In this document: in pieces, positions 46,119-56,389 of the stretch
How the letters are laid out: every line of letters starts with the position of its first letter
Numbering within the stretch: the first letter of the stretch is position 1
From: Psychrobacter sp. P11F6
GTDB lineage: Bacteria; Pseudomonadota; Gammaproteobacteria; Pseudomonadales; Moraxellaceae
Assembly (NCBI RefSeq): GCF_001435295.1
Contig: NZ_CM003594.1
Coordinates: 186,001-250,000 of the forward strand
Length of the DNA stretch: 64,000 bases
Reading direction: 5' to 3'
Notes under the pieces: model-generated
What the model was told of the DNA's origin: nothing
Seen by the model: the letters and a program-made list of their open reading frames with translations, nothing else
Databases searched by the model: none
Program-made: the position numbers and the translations under genes

Positions 46119-48467
46119 TTATTGAACATTGTCTTTGTTAATATTGTCTTTAGTGATATCGCCTTTAGTAATATCGCCATCGAAGCTTGCATTGGTTGTA
46201 TTATCTTGACCAGAGTCGGGTAGACGATTTGGATCAAGCGCGCCCTTCTTAGTTTTAGGTGCGTTGCCATTACCATTCGTACTATTATTGTTAGACACCT
46301 TATTTTTAGGAATTGCCTTCGAAGTCGCTGTCGAGTTGGCTGATATGACGCCTTTATTAACGACGTCAATAGACTTATCTTTTGACGTTATTACTTTGTC
46401 ATTCAAGGTGTCTGGCGTGGTTTTAGTTCCAGCACTGCTGCTTGAATGGTTTGATACCTCAGTATCTGCATTTTGCTCAGCGACTCTCTGCTCAGTGATT
46501 TTCTGCTCAGCAATTATTTCTTTAGCGCTGTCGCTATCAGTGGCAGTGGATTGTCCTGTTGCATCAACACTATCATCGCTCAGCTCTTTTTCTTTACGCT
46601 TTTCAGGTGCTTTTGAGCTGGACTCAAAGTTAGCATCAGCTGCCAGTCGCGCCTGCTCTTGTTTAGGTGTCACGTCGACAGGTTTTGGCTGTACTTCATC
46701 TTCCACTACCAGTGAGATGAGCTTGCGATCGCGTGGCACGATGCCATCAAACTTATCGGTAATGACGTGTAGCTTGCCTTCTTTGTCGATTGTATACAGC
46801 GGCACGAATTGCTTATTGTCGGCTTTGTATTGCTCAAAGCTGTAGCTGTCGGTGATATTGGTAATCTTGATACGGGCTTTTTTCGACAGCATGCTGGCAA
46901 GTTTGGTATAGGTGACGTCTTTGCCAAACAGCCACTGCGAGTGGAAGTTGCCTTGCTTATCATCGCGCTCGCTTTTGACCTTTTCGTCGCTGAACTTGAG
47001 ACGGTACAATTTGCGCTCACCAAATTCATGACGATAATGAATCTCAGATAAGGTATTCATCTCTTTGTCCATACTCATGGCAAACAGACGACCGATACCG
47101 ATCAGGTCAAGATGATGATCGGCATGATCAGAGATGGGATTGCCAAAATAAGTACGTAGACCGCTCATGCGTGCGCGGGCAATATTGGTATAGTTATTGT
47201 GTGCGACGATGACATCAAAGCCTTGGTCTTTTAGAGAAGTTGCTACCAAAAGCGCAATGGGATTTGAGCCGACGATAAGAATGCCATTGGTCTCAGGCTC
47301 ACGGACGCCCAGCAAGTTGCCGACTATTTTCGCCCCCAAGCCCTGAATCATGACCGTACCAATGATGACCATGAATACTAACGGTACGAGCAGCTCAACA
47401 CCTTGAATATCGTACTCTTGCAGACGAATCGCAAACAACGATGAAATAGCCGCAGCGACGATACCACGTGGCCCAATCCAACTAATCATCAGCTTTTCAT
47501 TGGTCTTTAAGTTTGAGCCAATAGACGATGCCCAAACGGATAAGGGTCGCGCCACAAACATGACGATAGCAAGTAACACCAGACCTGCGAAACCCACGCT
47601 AAGTAAGCTTTCCAGCTCTACACGTGCTGCAAGGATAATAAACAGCACAGAGATAAGAAGGATGGTTAAAGATTCATTGAACTCTAAAATCGTATCGCGT
47701 GGGAATTTTGGCCAGTTCGCCAATGCCACGCCCAACACGGTGACTGTCAATAGCCCAGATTCATGCTCTAAATGGTTCGATACTGAAAATAACACCAAGA
47801 CAAAAGCGAGCGTAAAGACATTGCGTAAAAATTCAGGAATCATATGCCGACGCATCAAGAAGGCAAGCAGCCAAGCGCCTGCCATACCCATCGCTGTCGC
47901 TAATACCACGATTTTGGCAAACAATAAGATACTGCTGGCTTCGCCGCCTGAGATGATGTATTCATAGACCAAAACCACGGCAATAGCGCCGATTGGGTCA
48001 ATGATGATACCTTCCCATTTGAGGATATTAGAGATCGTCTTATTGGGACGCACACTACGTAATAGCGGCATAATCACCGTTGGACCCGTGACGCACACGA
48101 GCGCACCGAACAGCAAAGCAATCAGTGGATCGACATCGAATAAGAGATAAGTCGATAACGCCACGATAGCAATGGTGATAAGTACACCGACCGACACCAG
48201 CATTTGCACCACGGTGCCATGCTGTTTAATCTCGTCAAACTCTAACGTCAGCGAGCCTTCAAATAGGATAATCGCCACGCCCAAAGAGATGAAGGGGAAC
48301 ATCAGCTCTCCCAGAACCAAGTCAGGATCGAAGACTCCCAGCACTGGGCCCACGATAATGCCAATCAGTAATAAAAATAAAATGGACGGTTGCTTTAAAT
48401 ACCAAGCCAACCATTGGGCAGCAATGCCAATCCCAACCACGCCAGATAATAATAGGGCGGTATCCAT
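46119..48467 (-). CDS. CPA1/NhaP-type sodium (cation):proton antiporter with RCK-like domain and long disordered tail
   Basis: The first 390 or so residues hold about twelve membrane segments of the NhaP/CPA1 fold, including FEGSLTLEFDEI, GPTVIMPLLRSVRPN, WEGIIIDPIGAIAVVLVYE and SWIGPRGIVAAAISSLFA. A TrkA-N-like nucleotide-binding region follows (GILIVGSNPIALLVATSL, about 400-490). Residues beyond about 590 are a 190-residue Ser/Lys/Asn/Asp-rich tail with a terminal DITKGDITKDNINKDNV repeat. It would exchange Na+ or K+ for protons at the inner membrane, a function suited to a marine or saline habitat. The tail is absent from typical NhaP. Confidence 0.88.
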   Translation of the reverse strand: MDTALLLSGVVGIGIAAQWLAWYLKQPSILFLLLIGIIVGPVLGVFDPDLVLGELMFPFISLGVAIILFEGSLTLEFDEIKQHGTVVQMLVSVGVLITIAIVALSTYLLFDVDPLIALLFGALVCVTGPTVIMPLLRSVRPNKTISNILKWEGIIIDPIGAIAVVLVYEYIISGGEASSILLFAKIVVLATAMGMAGAWLLAFLMRRHMIPEFLRNVFTLAFVLVLFSVSNHLEHESGLLTVTVLGVALANWPKFPRDTILEFNESLTILLISVLFIILAARVELESLLSVGFAGLVLLAIVMFVARPLSVWASSIGSNLKTNEKLMISWIGPRGIVAAAISSLFAIRLQEYDIQGVELLVPLVFMVIIGTVMIQGLGAKIVGNLLGVREPETNGILIVGSNPIALLVATSLKDQGFDVIVAHNNYTNIARARMSGLRTYFGNPISDHADHHLDLIGIGRLFAMSMDKEMNTLSEIHYRHEFGERKLYRLKFSDEKVKSERDDKQGNFHSQWLFGKDVTYTKLASMLSKKARIKITNITDSYSFEQYKADNKQFVPLYTIDKEGKLHVITDKFDGIVPRDRKLISLVVEDEVQPKPVDVTPKQEQARLAADANFESSSKAPEKRKEKELSDDSVDATGQSTATDSDSAKEIIAEQKITEQRVAEQNADTEVSNHSSSSAGTKTTPDTLNDKVITSKDKSIDVVNKGVISANSTATSKAIPKNKVSNNNSTNGNGNAPKTKKGALDPNRLPDSGQDNTTNASFDGDITKGDITKDNINKDNVQ

Positions 48468-49348
48468 AAATTGATCCTTTTATAATCTTGTCGTATTTTA
48501 TAGCTATCAACCGCTTTTTTGGAGTCGCGGCTGCCAGTAGTATAGTAATAAGTTGACGCTACTCGCTATAGAGACACATCTCTATGAAACGTAAGCGACG
48601 ACAATGGTATCCATCATGAATCACAACATGAGCCAGATATGATATAACTACTATAGAGTAGTAAAGACAAAAGCATTGCTAGAAAAATCGTCAATCTTAT
48701 ATAAATCGTATATGGCATCAAGCTCGCTCAGTCTATTATTGATAGTACTGTCACGCGACTTTTTTTATCCATTTATCTTGAATCGACCATCGCATTATTC
48801 TAGTGATGCAAAAGATGAAAAATAAGGGTGATAATAGCCAGCTTTATAAAACAATAGTCAATAATGATTAATTATAGACTTTAGTTTGCTTAAAAAGTTA
48901 TTTGGCTTGCTATCATAACATGCTTTTATTTCATGCTGAGCAAGGCCGTATCTAGCACGATATCAGTGTGCAGTAGTAAAAACATACAATAACTGGGTCA
49001 AATAATCGCGCCTTGGGTTATCCTTCATGATTGAAATAATGACAAAATAGCACGATGACTTATCATACAGTAGCCGTCTTTATCATGCACCTAACGAGGA
49101 TTATCATTGTTTTGGGGTGTTTATATAAGGAAAGGTGAATGGTCGATGGCATAAGGGTATAAAAAACAGTAATCTAATAAACGACTAGATGGCGACTAAA
49201 AAGGTTGGCCGCCATAACATTCAGTGCCGATGCAACGTTTGTCATATACGGACTTGGTTAAAATTAAAACATCGTATACACGTCACTAGCGATAGTAGCC
49301 TAAACATAACCATTAAAAATAACAATGATTACTTATATGGAGGACAAC
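48468..49348. other. Longest non-coding stretch (881 bases), upstream of the antiporter and htrA
   Basis: It contains divergent promoters. Nothing in it resembles a gene of known family, and the short frames lack ribosome sites. A small hairpin AGAGA-CACATC-TCTAT near 48570 is weak. AT-rich throughout, with no tandem repeat and no recognisable RNA fold. Confidence 0.5.
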
Positions 49349-50803
49349 ATGCCTATCAATACGCTTACATCGCAATCTAAGTTTTATGTGCCGCATTGGT
49401 TAAAACGTAGTGCGCTGGTGCTTGCTGTCAGTACCTCGATGGTTACTGGCGTCACTGCCACCGCCATGGCGAGCGCTCAAGCTGTCGTCACCACGGCGGA
49501 TTTTTCTGAATTAGTACAGCAAGTTACCCCAGCCGTTGCCCGCGTAAATGTCACCAAGACCGTCAGCGAGGCTGAGCTTGCCCAAGCCCAAACAGCCGAA
49601 TTGTTGCGGCAGTTCTTTGGTGATCGTTTACGTATTCCTGATCAGGCTGCCACGCCAGCAATTGAGCATGCTTATGGCACGGCTTTTTTTGTCACAGCCG
49701 ATGGTTATATGCTAACCAACCATCATGTGGTGGAGGGCGCTGATAAAATCACTGTTACTCTTAACGATAGAACGGAGCTTGATGCAACCTTGGTTGGTAG
49801 TGATGAGCGCTCTGATGTGGCAGTGCTAAAAGTCTCGGGCAACCAATTTCCCGCTTTGCCTATCGGCGACTCGAATGCTCTGAAAGTAGGGGAGCCAGTA
49901 CTAGCTATTGGTTCGCCATTTGGTTTTGATTACTCAGCATCGGCGGGCATTGTCAGTGCTAAATCACGCAGTTTTTCACGCGATACCAGCGTGCCATTTA
50001 TCCAAACAGACGTGGCATTGAACCCTGGTAACTCAGGCGGTCCACTATTTAATCAGCGCGGTGAAGTGATTGGTATTAATTCGCGTATCTTTAGTGGTAC
50101 AGGTGGTTACATGGGTCTGTCGTTTTCCATTCCGATTGATGCGGCGATGGATATTTACGAGCAGCTAAAAACCGATGGCGAAGTGGTGCGTGCTTATTTA
50201 GGTATTTATCCGCAAGACATCGATCGCAATTTAGCAGAAGCTTATAATCTAGATCGTCCTCAAGGTGCGCTACTGACAAGAGTATCACCAGACTCACCTG
50301 CACAAAAAGCTGGTCTAAAACCTGGCGATATCATTTTGCAATATAATGAAGTGCAAATTATGCGCGCCTCAGATTTATTAAACTTGCTCAATCGTGCCAA
50401 ACCGAGCGATAGCTTCCGCGCACAGATTCAGCGTAATGGTAAGCAGATGACCATCAGCGGCAAACTCACTTATGCGCCCAATGATGTGAGAGCACAAGGC
50501 GGCGATCAGCAGAATGATGAGGTGCAGTTAGGCTTGCGTTTACGTAACTTGACCGCCGATGAGCAAGCAGAAATCGCAGTGGATAATACGACAGGTATTT
50601 TGGTCACCACAGTTGACCCAACGGGATTGGCGGCGCGTTCAGGTCTGTTGGCAGGTGATGTGATTACCAATTTTCACCAAAAGCCGATTAAAAAGGTCAC
50701 GGATTTTTCAAGCGCAATTTCGTCATTGCCCAAAAAAGGCGTAGTGACCATTGAAATTATTCGTCAAGGTATTCCCGCGATTATTGGTTTACGTATTGAG
50801 TAA
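49349..50803 (+). CDS. HtrA/DegP-type periplasmic serine protease (MucD-like)
   Basis: This protein degrades or refolds damaged envelope proteins. The sequence has a signal peptide (basic WLKR, hydrophobic core, ending AMASAQ near 44), a trypsin-like domain with H126 in TNHHVVEG, D156 in ERSDVAVLK and S229 in NPGNSGGPL, and two PDZ domains (about 285-375 and 390-480). This architecture is shared by DegP, DegQ and MucD. The ATG at 49349 is chosen over two earlier in-frame ATGs because GGAGG lies at the right distance in front of it and it begins the usual signal peptide. It stands alone with a very long upstream region. Confidence 0.95.
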   Translation: MPINTLTSQSKFYVPHWLKRSALVLAVSTSMVTGVTATAMASAQAVVTTADFSELVQQVTPAVARVNVTKTVSEAELAQAQTAELLRQFFGDRLRIPDQAATPAIEHAYGTAFFVTADGYMLTNHHVVEGADKITVTLNDRTELDATLVGSDERSDVAVLKVSGNQFPALPIGDSNALKVGEPVLAIGSPFGFDYSASAGIVSAKSRSFSRDTSVPFIQTDVALNPGNSGGPLFNQRGEVIGINSRIFSGTGGYMGLSFSIPIDAAMDIYEQLKTDGEVVRAYLGIYPQDIDRNLAEAYNLDRPQGALLTRVSPDSPAQKAGLKPGDIILQYNEVQIMRASDLLNLLNRAKPSDSFRAQIQRNGKQMTISGKLTYAPNDVRAQGGDQQNDEVQLGLRLRNLTADEQAEIAVDNTTGILVTTVDPTGLAARSGLLAGDVITNFHQKPIKKVTDFSSAISSLPKKGVVTIEIIRQGIPAIIGLRIE

Positions 50804-51063
50804 GCCTTGATAGCTTTGATAGCTTGGTAGGGGTAATGGGTAGTCGGGGCAGCAACTGAGCATGGCATAACGGCGCGTCAATAATTCTACTTGTCTATGA
50901 TAGAGCTCGACCCCTATAATGGCTGATTTTTTTAACCATGACTTAAAATAATTTAACACTGTCACTAACTTATTCATGGAGCGATTTATTTATCGCTCTA
51001 TACGTTCTAATATAGGGTAAGCCAGTTGCTCGGCTCATACTCTCTCGTAACCATCAGGTAATT

Positions 51064-52272
51064 ATGACTGACCATGCTCTTTATATCCTAAGTATCTCTA
51101 CGACAGCAGTATTGCTTGCGTATATTATACTGTGGTCAGGATTACAAACGTTCAATGCCAATCCTACCAAACGTTTTATGCGTATTTGGTTTAAATTGGC
51201 ACTATATTATGCTGCCTATACTATGCCCGTTTGGGCTTTGCTGTTGGTGATAGGTTGGTCGCAAGACATGTTGCCGATACTGGCGCAGCTATCACTGCCA
51301 CTCGTGCTAGTGGCCGTATTTGCAATGGGGTTCTATTTTTATACTGTGGTGATACAACCCAATCGTTTACGTTTAGATCATCATGCAATCGACTTAGATT
51401 TATCCACACCGCTGACGGTTGCCGTATTGGCTGATTTACGTATAGGCTTGTATAGCGGCAAGCCGCGTCATATTCGTAAACTGGTTGCTACCATCAATGC
51501 GTTACCAGCAGATGCGGTGCTGATTACGGGCGACTGGTTGTATTACCCAAGTGCTGATTTAGTGGGTCAGCTCATGTTGTTTAAAGGGGTTAATAAGCCT
51601 ATTTATACAGTGATGAGTACCTCAGATTTGCGTTATCAATCGATTAATACGACTAAGCAAGGACAGCCGCTATTAGAAGATACGTTGTCTAGTGCCTTTG
51701 ATGTGCTTGATATCAGCTATATTGGTCAGCAGTGTACGTCACTGCCACTCAAATGTACTGGGGCTATTAATGCGCTTCCAGTAATGCCCAGTGCGAGCTA
51801 TTCTAAAAATAATAAAGAGGGTTTTAGACAGCAAAATTTGGAAAATAGCCCAACCGTCGCCGTGCTTTGCGGCTGGCAAGATGTTCCTAAACAATTTGCT
51901 GATATTGAAAAGGCAAATGCGTCTGATAAAGCCGCACTTGGTGCTGAAATTGCTAATACCACGAAGCCCGTCATCATATTGGCTTCACGATTTGATAGTA
52001 TTAGCGATTTGCCAAAATCCTTACAGCCACGACCACTATTGATTACTGGTGCAGCAAAGGCGATTCAAAAAAATATATGGTTGGCACAAAAACAAAAAAA
52101 TATCGCACGTAGTAGCGAGCAGTCAACCCTGTTAAATAATAGCCGCATGGGCAAGCAGCGGGGTTTATATCAACATGGCAGTGCGCAGATATTTGTCAGT
52201 AGCGGTATCGGTACACGAGGGCTGCCTTTTCGCTTGTATCGCCCCACTATCGATGTGTTGACGATTCGTTAA
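51064..52272 (+). CDS. YaeI-like metallophosphoesterase with lost metal ligands
   Basis: Three or four membrane segments occupy the first 110 residues, followed by a calcineurin-type phosphoesterase domain. Some family landmarks remain (VAVLADLRIGLYSGKPRHIRKLV, ADAVLITGDWL, SSGIGTRGLPFRLYRP), but metal-binding positions appear replaced: the DxH motif reads DLR, and the GNHD motif position reads STSD. A 90-residue Lys/Asn-rich insert (about 235-330) occupies the place of the distal motifs. It is therefore probably a non-catalytic or altered relative. No pathway context is given by the neighbours. Confidence 0.75.
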   Translation: MTDHALYILSISTTAVLLAYIILWSGLQTFNANPTKRFMRIWFKLALYYAAYTMPVWALLLVIGWSQDMLPILAQLSLPLVLVAVFAMGFYFYTVVIQPNRLRLDHHAIDLDLSTPLTVAVLADLRIGLYSGKPRHIRKLVATINALPADAVLITGDWLYYPSADLVGQLMLFKGVNKPIYTVMSTSDLRYQSINTTKQGQPLLEDTLSSAFDVLDISYIGQQCTSLPLKCTGAINALPVMPSASYSKNNKEGFRQQNLENSPTVAVLCGWQDVPKQFADIEKANASDKAALGAEIANTTKPVIILASRFDSISDLPKSLQPRPLLITGAAKAIQKNIWLAQKQKNIARSSEQSTLLNNSRMGKQRGLYQHGSAQIFVSSGIGTRGLPFRLYRPTIDVLTIR

Positions 52273-52710
52273 CATGATTCAAAAGACTTATCAGCGCTGA
52301 TTCATTGCGCTAAACTGAGAGTTGAATAATAAGGCTGTTGGTTTGTAGGTTGTAATGGCATGTCAGCAATTCAATTGATTGAACGTTAATTGATTGATAG
52401 CGGTCAAATCAAAATATGCTACACTAGCAGGCGTTTTTATTATTCTATTTTTAGTATTAAATAAGCGTTGTCGGTCATTGGCAAAAATAAGGCCAAGACG
52501 GCTTTGAGCACCTATATTGCGAACGCTTTTATCATAGAAAAAGATTGATCATAAAAAATACTCAGCATTAATATCAAGCAAGATATTGCCAATGGCGCCT
52601 ATGAATGTACACAATATGAGTACAGGTGTAGACGTAATCATTGACACTTGCCAACGACCTATCATGTGACAGCTTTGAAAAAAGCTAGGATAATACAGTA
52701 AGGCACGGTT
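52273..52710. other. Long region upstream of dapA
   Basis: About 440 bases. TTGACA at 52641-52646 resembles a -35 element but has no convincing -10. A small CAGCTTTGAAAAAAGCTAG hairpin lies at about 52668-52690. No riboswitch known to me fits. Confidence 0.45.
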
Positions 52711-53616
52711 ATGAGCACAGCATACGACGAGATCAAAACCCGACTACAAGGCTCAATGGTAGCCTTGGTAACGCCCATGCATCCTGACGGCACGGTCGAT
52801 TATAAACGTCTGGCGGATCTCATAGATTGGCAGATTGAGCAAGGCACGCATTGTCTCGTTGCCGTTGGTACTACTGGCGAGTCAGCGACATTATCTATGC
52901 AAGAGCACAGCGATGTCATTCGCTACTTTGTTCAGCATGTCAAAGGTCGTGTACCAGTGATTGCTGGAACAGGTGCCAATAATACGATGGAAGCCATTAA
53001 GCTGACCCAAGATGCTGCCGACGCTGGTGCAGATTGTGCGCTATTGGTTGCGCCTTATTATAACAAGCCGCCACAAGAAGGCTTATACCAACATTATAAG
53101 GCTATCGCGCGCGCGGTGAATATCCCGCAGATGCTTTACAATGTGCCAGGACGTACGGTCGTTGATATTGCACAAGAGACCGTAGAACGTCTGGCTGATA
53201 TCGATAATATCGTCGCGATTAAAGATGCCACAGGCTCTATCGCTCGCGGTGAGCAATTGATCAAAGCAGTGGGCGATAGAATCGTCGTGCTATCTGGTGA
53301 TGACGGTACGGCGCTTGATTTGATGCAATTCGGTGGTAAAGGTAATATCTCAGTCACTGCCAACGTCGCCCCAAAAGCGATGAGCGAGACTTTTACAGCG
53401 GCGCTTCGTGGTGATTTTGACGCGGCTCATAAAGTCCATGATGTGGTCAAGCATTTACACCGTGACTTGTTCATTGAGTCAAGTCCTATCCCAGCCAAAT
53501 ATGCGCTTCATAAAATGGGTATGATAGATACTGGTATTCGTCTGCCTTTGGTATGGTTGGCTGAACAACATCATGCCACTATTGATGAAGCCTTGGTGCG
53601 TGCGAACTTATTATAA
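52711..53616 (+). CDS. dapA: 4-hydroxy-tetrahydrodipicolinate synthase
   Basis: DapA condenses pyruvate with aspartate semialdehyde in lysine and diaminopimelate synthesis. Schiff-base Lys171 (IVAIKDATG), Tyr143 (LYNVPGRT) and the GTTGES loop at 53-58 are all present. At 301 residues it is slightly longer than usual owing to 13 N-terminal residues. It heads the dapA-bamC-purC arrangement known from E. coli. Confidence 0.97.
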   Translation: MSTAYDEIKTRLQGSMVALVTPMHPDGTVDYKRLADLIDWQIEQGTHCLVAVGTTGESATLSMQEHSDVIRYFVQHVKGRVPVIAGTGANNTMEAIKLTQDAADAGADCALLVAPYYNKPPQEGLYQHYKAIARAVNIPQMLYNVPGRTVVDIAQETVERLADIDNIVAIKDATGSIARGEQLIKAVGDRIVVLSGDDGTALDLMQFGGKGNISVTANVAPKAMSETFTAALRGDFDAAHKVHDVVKHLHRDLFIESSPIPAKYALHKMGMIDTGIRLPLVWLAEQHHATIDEALVRANLL

Positions 53617-53651
53617 AATGATGCGTGTAAATGCTAACTCAGAGAGATAAT

Positions 53652-53966
53652 ATGATGAAAACATCATCACCGACTGCAAAAATATTCCCTGCGCTGCTGA
53701 CCTTAGTATTGGGAAGCACCTTAGTATTGAGCGGTTGCCAAAGTGCTAAAAACTTACTTGGTAAGCGTGACAATGGTAGCTTAGAATATCAGCAAAGCAA
53801 GAAGCTTGTGCCAATAGAGCTGCCTGCTAACAAAGAACCAGCGCCTTTTGTACCTTTGTATGCAACTCCTAATGCTGGTGCAAATACGCTGAAATTACAG
53901 AACGAATCAGGTAATCAATACCAGCTACCAAAGCCTGAGCGCGCTGTCAGTAGTCCTTCGAATTAA
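53652..53966 (+). CDS. bamC: Short BamC/NlpB-like lipoprotein
   Basis: The 104-residue protein has a lipoprotein signal with lipobox LSGC (Cys at about 29). The mature region (NGSLEYQQSKKLVPIELPANKEPAPFVPLY) resembles the unstructured N-terminal part of BamC, which in E. coli contacts BamD in the outer-membrane assembly machine. The two helix-grip domains of BamC are absent. The assignment leans on the position between dapA and purC. The start at 53652 has an AGAGAG site just upstream. Confidence 0.75.
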   Translation: MMKTSSPTAKIFPALLTLVLGSTLVLSGCQSAKNLLGKRDNGSLEYQQSKKLVPIELPANKEPAPFVPLYATPNAGANTLKLQNESGNQYQLPKPERAVSSPSN

Positions 53967-54095
53967 AGCTATTCCCTATTTATACCGCTGACATTTTACA
54001 GTGATTAATGTAAATATTATTCATTCTGTCATACAAAAATCAGCGGTCGCTGCGCGTTTTTACCACATAAGCTTGAACGAACAGGAACTCCCATA

Positions 54096-54809
54096 ATGCA
54101 AAAGCAACAACTGCTGTATAAAGGCAAAGCCAAATCTGTCTATGAAACTGAAGATAATGATCTTTTGATTCTACATTTCCGTGATGATACTTCAGCGCTT
54201 GATGGCAAGCGTATTGAACAGTTAGCCCGCAAAGGCGTCGTCAATAATCGTTTTAATGCTTTCATCATGCAAAAATTGGCTGATGCTGGTATCGAAACGC
54301 ATTTTGAAAAGCAATTGTCTGAAGATGAAGTATTGGTCAAGCGTTTGGATATGATTCCGGTTGAGTGCGTGGTGCGTAACTTTGCTGCGGGCAGTTTGGT
54401 GCGTCGTTTAGGCTTAGAAGAAGGGCAAGCATTGACGCCACCTACTTATGAGCTGTTTTATAAAGATGATGCGCTGGGTGATCCAATGGTCAATGAGTCA
54501 CTTGCTGTGTCTCTTGGCTGGGCAACCGAAGCACAACTGGCAAGAATGGAAGAGCTGACTCATCAAGTAAATGAAGTGTTAAATGCGTTATTCGAAGCAG
54601 GTGATTTGATACTGGTTGATTTCAAACTAGAATTTGGTGTGTTCCATGACCGTATCGTCTTAGGGGATGAGTTTTCACCAGATGGCTGCCGTATTTGGGA
54701 CAAGACGACTAAGAAGAAGCTGGATAAAGACCGCTTCCGTCAATCATTAGGCGATGTCATTGAAGCTTATGAAGAAGTGGCTAACCGTATTGGTGTACCA
54801 TTAAGCTAG
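54096..54809 (+). CDS. purC: Phosphoribosylaminoimidazole-succinocarboxamide synthase
   Basis: PurC joins aspartate to CAIR in purine synthesis. The 237-residue protein starts [20 protein letters not shown], with the conserved KGKAK phosphate loop, [27 protein letters not shown] and [14 protein letters not shown]. Residue order and length match the bacterial enzyme closely. A shared terminator separates it from atoE. Confidence 0.98.
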   Translation: MQKQQLLYKGKAKSVYETEDNDLLILHFRDDTSALDGKRIEQLARKGVVNNRFNAFIMQKLADAGIETHFEKQLSEDEVLVKRLDMIPVECVVRNFAAGSLVRRLGLEEGQALTPPTYELFYKDDALGDPMVNESLAVSLGWATEAQLARMEELTHQVNEVLNALFEAGDLILVDFKLEFGVFHDRIVLGDEFSPDGCRIWDKTTKKKLDKDRFRQSLGDVIEAYEEVANRIGVPLS

Positions 54810-54849
54810 ATGTTTGATTGGCACTGCACTGCAGGTCAATCTTTAGCGT

Positions 54850-54881
54850 AAAAAAAACTGAGCCATGTGCTCAGTTTTTTT
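54850..54881. terminator. Bidirectional terminator after purC
   Basis: An eight-base A-run, ACTGAGC, a five-base loop, GCTCAGT and a T-run. Confidence 0.9.
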
Positions 54882-55069
54882 GTGATTTTAAATTAATCTT
54901 CGTGTTTATCTTACGACTAATAATATAAAGGCTTTGACCTAAAGGTAGTCGTTATTATCAAATATGGCTATTCTGAATAGCTCCACTGCTATTTGATTTA
55001 CTTCATTATTATCTAAAGATAAGAACAACCTCTTTATTAAAATAGTTAATGTTGGAGTTATAGGATTTA

Positions 55070-56389
55070 TTATAAAAACAAGAGTCCTAAACCAATCACA
55101 ACACCACTGACAATCAGCACGATGACACAAAAACCCATGATATCTTTGGCTTTTAGACCTGCGATCGCCAGTGCTGGTAATGCCCAAAATGGCTGAATCA
55201 TATTTGTCCAAGCATCACCCCATGCTACAGCCATAGCAACTCGTGACGGATCACTACCCAACATTTCCGCCGCTTCTAACATGATTGGTGCTTGTACTGC
55301 CCATTGTCCACCACCTGAAGGAACAAAAAAGTTGACGAGTCCTGCACTGAGGAAAGCAAAAAGTGGTAGCGTCTCCGCTGTTGAAACGTTGACAAACGCT
55401 TCTGACATCACACCTGCCAACCCCGAAGCTGTCATCATTCCCATAATGCCTGCATAAAAAGGAAATTGGACGATGATAGCGCCTGCACCTTTAACCGCTT
55501 CTTGAACTGCAATCAAATACTTGCGAGGTGTACCGTGAAATATAATACCAAGAAACAAGAACATAAAGTTAACCAAGTCGAGCGTTAGAGCAAAACCGTT
55601 CTGTGCGAAATAATACACGATAAAGGCGATGCCCAATACGCCAATGACCATTGATAAAATCCAGCTGTTTTCTAAGCGTTCTGCTGGTGTCATATCCGAT
55701 TTGGCTGGCAGATCCTCAGGGATAGGATCTACTAGAAGTTTTGGATCTACCGTAATCGTATCTTCTTTTTTTGGCATCATCAGACGGTTTAATAAAGGGA
55801 CGATAATAACCAATGCTGCGACGATAATTAGGTTATAGCTAGCAAAGATGGTCGCACTTGTTGGAATAACACCGATTTTATCAACGAAGGGATGGCCTGC
55901 TGTTGCAATGGATAATGGAATCGACCCAGAGAATCCGGCATGCCAAATGATAAATCCAGAATAGGCGCTGGCAATCAATAAACGGTAATCGACATTTTCG
56001 ACACGCTTCGCCAGCTCTTTGGCAAATAATGCCCCAATGACCAAGCCAAATCCCCAATTAATCCAGCTTGCTGCAAGCGATACTAAGGTGACCAGTATAA
56101 TCGCACTACCTGGCGAGCTTGCGAAACTGGCAAGTTTACCCAGCCCTTTTTTAAATATGGGGCTGCTTGCTAATACAAAACCAGTTACTAGCACCAACAC
56201 CATTTGCATTGAGAATGCCAGCAAAGCCCAGAAGCCTTCACCCCAAAACGCCACCATCTGTACCGGTGAAGAGTCGGTTAAACCTAAGCCCATTACAAAA
56301 ATAACCAAGGTTAAAATAATGACGAACAGAAATGGATCTGGTAAATATTTTTCCATCAAGCTATTCGAGAAGCGTGTAATCCCTTTCAT
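55070..56389 (-). CDS. atoE: Short-chain fatty-acid transporter (AtoE family)
   Basis: The 439-residue membrane protein has about ten to twelve hydrophobic segments. Typical family stretches are LVTGFVLASSPIFKKGLGKLA, ASWINWGFGLVIGALFAKELA, FSGSIPLSIATAGHPF and FFVPSGGGQWAVQAPIM. AtoE imports short-chain fatty acids such as acetoacetate or butyrate. The start at 56389 has an AAGGAAG ribosome site; an upstream extension to 56425 is not conserved. Catabolic partner genes are not adjacent. Confidence 0.9.
   Translation of the reverse strand: MKGITRFSNSLMEKYLPDPFLFVIILTLVIFVMGLGLTDSSPVQMVAFWGEGFWALLAFSMQMVLVLVTGFVLASSPIFKKGLGKLASFASSPGSAIILVTLVSLAASWINWGFGLVIGALFAKELAKRVENVDYRLLIASAYSGFIIWHAGFSGSIPLSIATAGHPFVDKIGVIPTSATIFASYNLIIVAALVIIVPLLNRLMMPKKEDTITVDPKLLVDPIPEDLPAKSDMTPAERLENSWILSMVIGVLGIAFIVYYFAQNGFALTLDLVNFMFLFLGIIFHGTPRKYLIAVQEAVKGAGAIIVQFPFYAGIMGMMTASGLAGVMSEAFVNVSTAETLPLFAFLSAGLVNFFVPSGGGQWAVQAPIMLEAAEMLGSDPSRVAMAVAWGDAWTNMIQPFWALPALAIAGLKAKDIMGFCVIVLIVSGVVIGLGLLFL

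Noticed and set aside
46264..46845. 193-codon plus-strand frame opposite the antiporter tail
   Set aside because: It is Ser/Leu-rich, antisense to low-complexity sequence, with no start signal.
47500..47967. 155-codon plus-strand frame opposite the antiporter membrane domain
   Set aside because: It lies opposite conserved membrane segments and has no family resemblance.
49189..49380. Small frame before htrA
   Set aside because: It runs across the htrA ribosome site and start codon, has no ribosome site of its own and its product resembles nothing.
52641..52710. Lysine riboswitch upstream of dapA
   Set aside because: The leader is long enough, but none of the conserved lysine-riboswitch helices or loops could be found by eye.
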